The notes under the pieces: generated by a model
Told to the model about the DNA's origin: nothing
What the model saw: only the letters and a program-made list of their open reading frames with translations
The model's database searches: none
Assembly: GCF_024433635.1 (NCBI RefSeq)
Contig: NZ_WNJZ01000017.1
Coordinates: 1 to 57,661 of the forward strand
Length of the DNA: 57,661 bases
DNA from: Ruminococcus sp. zg-924
Lineage (GTDB): Bacteria; Bacillota; Clostridia; Oscillospirales; Acutalibacteraceae
Reading direction: 5' to 3'
Part shown: in pieces, positions 54,369 through 57,661 of the stretch
Layout of the letters: each line of letters opens with the position of its first letter
Numbering within the stretch: position 1 is the stretch's first letter
Program-made: the position numbers and the translations under genes

Positions 54369-56021
54369 TTAATTTTTCTTTTCGTCGCCACGAATTTCAA
54401 CACGTCTGATTTTGCCGCTTATTGTCTTTGGAAGCTCGTCCACAAACTCAACAACTCTTGGGTATTTATACGGCGCTGTCTGCTTTTTAACATAGGTCTG
54501 AATTTCCTTTTTCAGCTCCTCGCTCGGCTCAAAGCCGTTTGCAAGCACGATTGTAGCCTTAACAACCTGTCCTCTTATCGGATCAGGCACACCTGTTATT
54601 GCGCACTCGGCACAGCATGGCATCTCCATAATTACGCTCTCAATCTCAAACGGTCCGATACGGTAGCCTGAGGACTTAATAATATCATCTGTTCTGCCAA
54701 CGTACCAGTAATATCCATCCTCATCTTTCCACGCTGTATCGCCTGTGTGGTAGAGGTTATTGTACCATACGCTCTTTGTAAGCTCAGGATTCTGATAATA
54801 GCCGTTGAACATACCGCACGGCTTGCCATGCTCTGTCTTAAGCACAACCTCTCCTACAACGCCTGTTTCAACAGGATTACCCTCGGCATCAACAAGCTCA
54901 ACCTCATATCCGGGTGACGGCTTGCCCATTGAACCCGGCTTGGGAGTTGAACCGACAAGATTTCCAAGTGTTAGAGTAGTTTCGGTCTGGCCGAACGCTT
55001 CCATCAGCTTTAAGCCGGTAGCCTCGTAAATTCTGTTGTAAACCTCAGGGTTCAACGCCTCTCCGGCGGTTGTAACATACTTAAGACTTGTAAGATCATA
55101 CTTAGAGAGATCTTCCTGAATAAAGAAACGATAAATTGTCGGTGGTGCACAGAATGTAGTAATATTATACTTTGCAAAAAGCGGTAATAAGTCGGACGGA
55201 GTGAATTTATCAAAGTCGCAGACAAAGATAGCCGCCTCCATAAGCCACTGACCGTACAGTTTACCCCACATAGCCTTCATCCAGCCTGTGTCTGAAATTG
55301 TAAGGTGAAGTCCGTCAGGGTCGACATTGTGCCAATACTTAGCGGTGATGATGTGACCAAGCGGATAGGTGTTATCATGGTAAACCATTTTAGGCATACC
55401 CGTTGTGCCGGATGTAAAATAAAGCAGCATTGGGTCTGTTGCAAGAATATTCTCGCGAGGGAAAACATCGCTCTGCTTCTCAATTTCCCCGTCAAAATCT
55501 ATCCAACTGTCGTCAAGACCCTTTCCCTTAACGGAAAACTTAAATTTGAGTGACGGCGATTCAGGCTCAGCGGCAGCTATATGCTCCTGAACCTCACCGT
55601 CTGAGGTTGCAACAACAGCGGTAACGTGCGCTGCATTAAAACGGTAAACATAGTCCTTCTTTGTCAAAAGATTTGTTGCAGGAATACCAACTGCGCCAAT
55701 CTTGTGCAGAGCAAGGCAGGAAAACCAGAACTGGTAGTGACGCTTCATAACAAGCACAACCGTATCGCCTTTTTTGATGCCAACGGACTTGAAAAGGTTA
55801 GCAGCCTTGCTGCTGTATCGTGAAATATCTCCGAAAGTAAAGGTTCTCTCGTTGCCGTGGGAGTCACACCAAACCATCGCACGTCGGTCAGGCTCAGCCT
55901 TTGCAATCTCGTCTATAACGTCATATGAAAAATTGAAGTTATCCTCATAAACCGGCTTAAAATCGACCAACTTGCCGTCATGGAAGGTTTCTTTGCAAAA
56001 TTTCTGATGAATGTTTAACAT
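54369..56021 (-). CDS. Acyl-CoA synthetase (AMP-forming, acetyl/medium-chain type)
   Basis: 550 residues of the ANL superfamily. The phosphate loop is YFTSGTTGMPKMV, followed by TTAGEALNPEVY, LMEAFGQTETT, YHTGDTAWKDEDGYYWYVGRTDDIIKSSGYRIGPFEIE, and the catalytic Lys in PKTISGKIRR. It activates a short- or medium-chain acid with ATP and CoA; the exact acid is not readable. It lies 23 nt after the XRE-cupin gene with which it forms an operon. Confidence 0.88.
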   Translation of the reverse strand: MLNIHQKFCKETFHDGKLVDFKPVYEDNFNFSYDVIDEIAKAEPDRRAMVWCDSHGNERTFTFGDISRYSSKAANLFKSVGIKKGDTVVLVMKRHYQFWFSCLALHKIGAVGIPATNLLTKKDYVYRFNAAHVTAVVATSDGEVQEHIAAAEPESPSLKFKFSVKGKGLDDSWIDFDGEIEKQSDVFPRENILATDPMLLYFTSGTTGMPKMVYHDNTYPLGHIITAKYWHNVDPDGLHLTISDTGWMKAMWGKLYGQWLMEAAIFVCDFDKFTPSDLLPLFAKYNITTFCAPPTIYRFFIQEDLSKYDLTSLKYVTTAGEALNPEVYNRIYEATGLKLMEAFGQTETTLTLGNLVGSTPKPGSMGKPSPGYEVELVDAEGNPVETGVVGEVVLKTEHGKPCGMFNGYYQNPELTKSVWYNNLYHTGDTAWKDEDGYYWYVGRTDDIIKSSGYRIGPFEIESVIMEMPCCAECAITGVPDPIRGQVVKATIVLANGFEPSEELKKEIQTYVKKQTAPYKYPRVVEFVDELPKTISGKIRRVEIRGDEKKN

Positions 56022-56044
56022 ATAATTTTACCCCTTAACATTAA

Positions 56045-56620
56045 TTATTTCTTCTGAGAGTGGATTGTAACTGCTAAAAATTCGCAGTCCTCTCCTCCGG
56101 TTGCTATCATACCGTGACCTCTGCTTGAGTCATAGTAAATTGAGTCGCCCTCAGACAAAATCTCAATATGATCCTCAAGCGCAACTTTAAGCTTGCCCTT
56201 GATTATATAGTCAAACTCCTGTCCCTCGTGAACAGAGAGGGTAATGGGGTTATCCTGCTCATCTTCTATATACGGCGCAGTTACGTAGAACACCTCAGCA
56301 AGCTTATTCCTGAAGCGATAGCCGAGATGCTGATATTTAAAGCCTGCACGACGCTTAATGTCAAGACCCTTGCCACAGCGAACAATGGAATAATGTGAAA
56401 GATGAGGATTTTCGCCTGTAAGCAGTTCAACAATATCAACGCCAAGCTTGCCTGCGCAGTTGTTGAGGAATGTAAAGCCAAAATCGCACTCACCGCTTTC
56501 AAGCTTTAAGTACTCCTCTTCTGTTGTGCCGGTAGCAACTGCCATTTCCTTGGGGGAAATGTCCATAATCTCTCGCAGTCCTCGTATTCGGGCTGCTGTT
56601 TCAACTAATTTAGCTTCCAT
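56045..56620 (-). CDS. XRE-cupin transcription regulator
   Basis: 191 residues: an N-terminal XRE-type helix-turn-helix (about 8-65, LREIMDISPKEMAVATGTTEEEY) and a C-terminal cupin barrel (about 110-185, SVHEGQEFDYIIKGKLKVAL and EGDSIYYDSSRGHGM). Such regulators often sense a small acid or amine. ATG 56620 has AAGGAG 10 nt upstream. It precedes the acyl-CoA synthetase and probably regulates it. Confidence 0.88.
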   Translation of the reverse strand: MEAKLVETAARIRGLREIMDISPKEMAVATGTTEEEYLKLESGECDFGFTFLNNCAGKLGVDIVELLTGENPHLSHYSIVRCGKGLDIKRRAGFKYQHLGYRFRNKLAEVFYVTAPYIEDEQDNPITLSVHEGQEFDYIIKGKLKVALEDHIEILSEGDSIYYDSSRGHGMIATGGEDCEFLAVTIHSQKK

Positions 56621-56727
56621 ATAATCTGTACTCCTTTTCAAAATATATAACAACTATAAAGCAATTAATGGCTTATCCAAATGGCAACGACATTAGAATT
56701 TATTAAGTGTCACTATGTACCAAATTT

Positions 56728-56756
56728 ATTATAATAGCAAAAAAAAGTAACGTCAA
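56728..56756 (-). promoter_or_regulatory. Promoter of the XRE-cupin/acyl-CoA synthetase operon
   Basis: -35 TTGACG (56751-56756), 17-nt spacer, -10 TATAAT (56728-56733). Leader of about 100 nt. Confidence 0.75.
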
Positions 56757-56811
56757 GCTTTTCTTGGTGTATTTTTTATTCATTCCCGGTTACATATGAT
56801 TAGCGCAGAAA

Positions 56812-56838
56812 AACGCCCTCCGATAATCGGAGGGCGTT
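56812..56838 (-). terminator. Terminator after the Thr-Glu repeat protein gene
   Basis: AACGCCCTCCGAT and ATCGGAGGGCGTT form a perfect 13-bp stem with a one-base centre. T residues follow on the minus strand. It lies about 90 nt past the stop. Confidence 0.8.
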
Positions 56839-56927
56839 CCTTTGCTATTTTTTCATATACTGAATATTCTTGCATATATCCAGCACGTTTTGGCATAAAA
56901 GTTTTTAATAAAATGTGTTAATCGAAA

Positions 56928-57661
56928 TTAGTTTTCTTTAATTCTCTTGCGTGCAAATACTACAACGCCTGCTGCAGCTGCAAGGATAAGAAGAAGCATA
57001 GCAATGTTTGTGCTGTCGCCTGTTGCAACCTTACCTGTTGAACTGCTGCCATTGTTGCCGCCGTTGTTACCGCCGTTGTTACCGCCGTTGTTGCCGCCTG
57101 TTGTCGGCTTGTCTGTGCCGGACTCAGACTCAGTTTCTGTCTCAGACTCTGATTCAGTCTCTGTCTCTGTTTCTGTCTCAGTCTCTGTCTCTGTTTCTGT
57201 CTCTGTCTCTGTCTCTGTTTCTGTCTCTGTCTCTGTCTCTGTCTCTGTCTCTGTCTCTGTTTCTGTCTCTGTCTCTGTTTCTGTCTCTGTTTCTGTCTCT
57301 GTTTCTGTCTCTGTTTCTGTCTCTGTTTCTGTCTCTGTCTCTGTTTCTGTCTCTGTTTCTGTCTCTGTTTCTGTCTCTGTTTCTGTCTCAGTCTCTGTTT
57401 CTGTCTCTGTCTCTGTCTCTGTTTCTGTCTCTGTTTCTGTCTCAGTCTCAGTTTCGATTGTTGACTCTACGTCTGCGCCCCACTCGCCTGTTACTTCATC
57501 ATACCAGATTGTAACTGTTGAGTTGTCGTTTTCTACATAAACAACAGGGTTGTTGCCCATGCCGTCCGGAATCCACTTTGCGCCGTCTACTGTGATCTTG
57601 TATTCATAGCCGTTGATTGCTTCTGCTGCAACGCCTGTGTATACCTTCTCATAACGAGCTG
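56928..57661 (-). CDS. Cell-surface protein with Thr-Glu repeat stalk and C-terminal anchor (5' end missing)
   Basis: The frame is open to the window edge, giving 243 visible C-terminal residues; an internal ATG at 57560 is not the start. The visible part begins with the end of a folded domain (VYTGVAAEAINGYEYKITVD, WIPDGMGNNPVVYVEN, TIWYDEVTGEW). Then come about 50 consecutive Thr-Glu pairs, a short Ser-Glu stretch, TDKPTTGG, a GGNN linker, and a C-terminal sorting-like signal: VATGDSTN, a hydrophobic helix and FARKRIKEN. The signal is a variant of LPxTG without Leu-Pro. Probably covalently anchored, with the acidic repeat acting as a stalk. Function of the upstream domain unknown; starch binding is possible in this context. 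Confidence 0.8.
   Translation of the reverse strand, partial: ARYEKVYTGVAAEAINGYEYKITVDGAKWIPDGMGNNPVVYVENDNSTVTIWYDEVTGEWGADVESTIETETETETETETETETETETETETETETETETETETETETETETETETETETETETETETETETETETETETETETETETETETETETETETETETETETESESETETESESGTDKPTTGGNNGGNNGGNNGGNNGSSSTGKVATGDSTNIAMLLLILAAAAGVVVFARKRIKEN
57153..57452 (-). repeat. 300-bp hexanucleotide tandem repeat encoding (Thr-Glu)n
   Basis: ACWGAR-type hexamers (reading GAGACA/GAAACA) are repeated about 50 times without interruption. Alternate codons vary only at third positions. Because the unit is six bases the repeat is open in several frames on both strands, which creates spurious ORFs. Confidence 0.9.

Noticed and set aside
57153-57452. 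Possible CRISPR-like or satellite array
   Set aside because: The unit is a 6-bp coding repeat without spacers. It stays in frame with an anchored surface protein.
56947-57540. Long plus-strand frames encoding Ser-Val or Ser-Leu-Phe repeats
   Set aside because: They are antisense readings of the hexanucleotide repeat of the Thr-Glu protein, which is open in several frames. They have no ribosome binding site or promoter.

Overview
The window looks like a chromosomal segment of a starch-degrading, spore-forming gut Firmicute close to Ruminococcus (R. bromii-like). That inference rests on a secreted GH13 amylase carrying starch-binding modules and a dockerin, a second dockerin protein, SpoVB/SleB/PdaB-like sporulation or cell-wall genes, RNase Y, a zinc-type S14, and consistently strong AGGAGG ribosome binding sites. 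No database search was possible, so genus-level placement is an inference.

Layout. The left edge (1-127) is the 3' end of an IS3-family insertion sequence, followed by a 40-residue Cys-rich YjcZ-like peptide gene. A minus-strand group follows (Nudix, RdgB/HAM1-like, glycyl-tRNA synthetase). From 19.1 to 3.4 kb runs one uninterrupted minus-strand S10-spc-alpha operon of 31 genes (rpsJ to rplQ, including secY, adk, map, a KOW-domain gene, infA, rpmJ and rpoA). It has tandem promoters and a leader of about 260 nt, and ends in a hairpin just before a tRNA-Arg(CCG). From 19.4 to 24.7 kb lie a corrinoid adenosyltransferase, a dockerin/Ig-like/cysteine-protease protein, a CYTH protein and the dockerin amylase. 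From 25 to 31 kb are two tandem TIM44-like zinc-ribbon membrane proteins and a methionine/one-carbon cluster: metF, a free-standing MetH activation domain, and a MetH lacking that domain. From 31 to 43 kb are lexA, an M14 carboxypeptidase, a nudF-TM protein-ribF operon, purL, a YeiH-type transporter, a Crp/Fnr regulator, leuCD and a PdaB-like deacetylase. From 43 to 57.6 kb are an Ig-repeat SleB-type hydrolase, a heterodimeric ABC exporter, a SpoVB-like flippase, RNase Y, GAPDH, an acyl-CoA synthetase with its XRE-cupin regulator, and the C-terminal part of a surface protein with about 50 Thr-Glu repeats.

Genes that work together. The two dockerin proteins could dock onto the same cell-surface scaffold (amylosome). 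CobO-type adenosyltransferase, MetF, the activation protein and MetH all belong to cobalamin/methyl metabolism. The paired ABC half-transporters have complementary degenerate and intact catalytic sites. The XRE-cupin regulator lies just upstream of the synthetase it probably controls.

Most of the window is conserved housekeeping DNA. The parts most worth a second look are the dockerin protease, the amylase with an apparently truncated starch-binding module, the TIM44-like pair, the Thr-Glu surface protein, the short Cys-rich peptide, and several RNA-level structures: the rpsJ, rny and gapA leaders, and a hairpin sitting between the ribosome binding site and start of the SleB-type gene.
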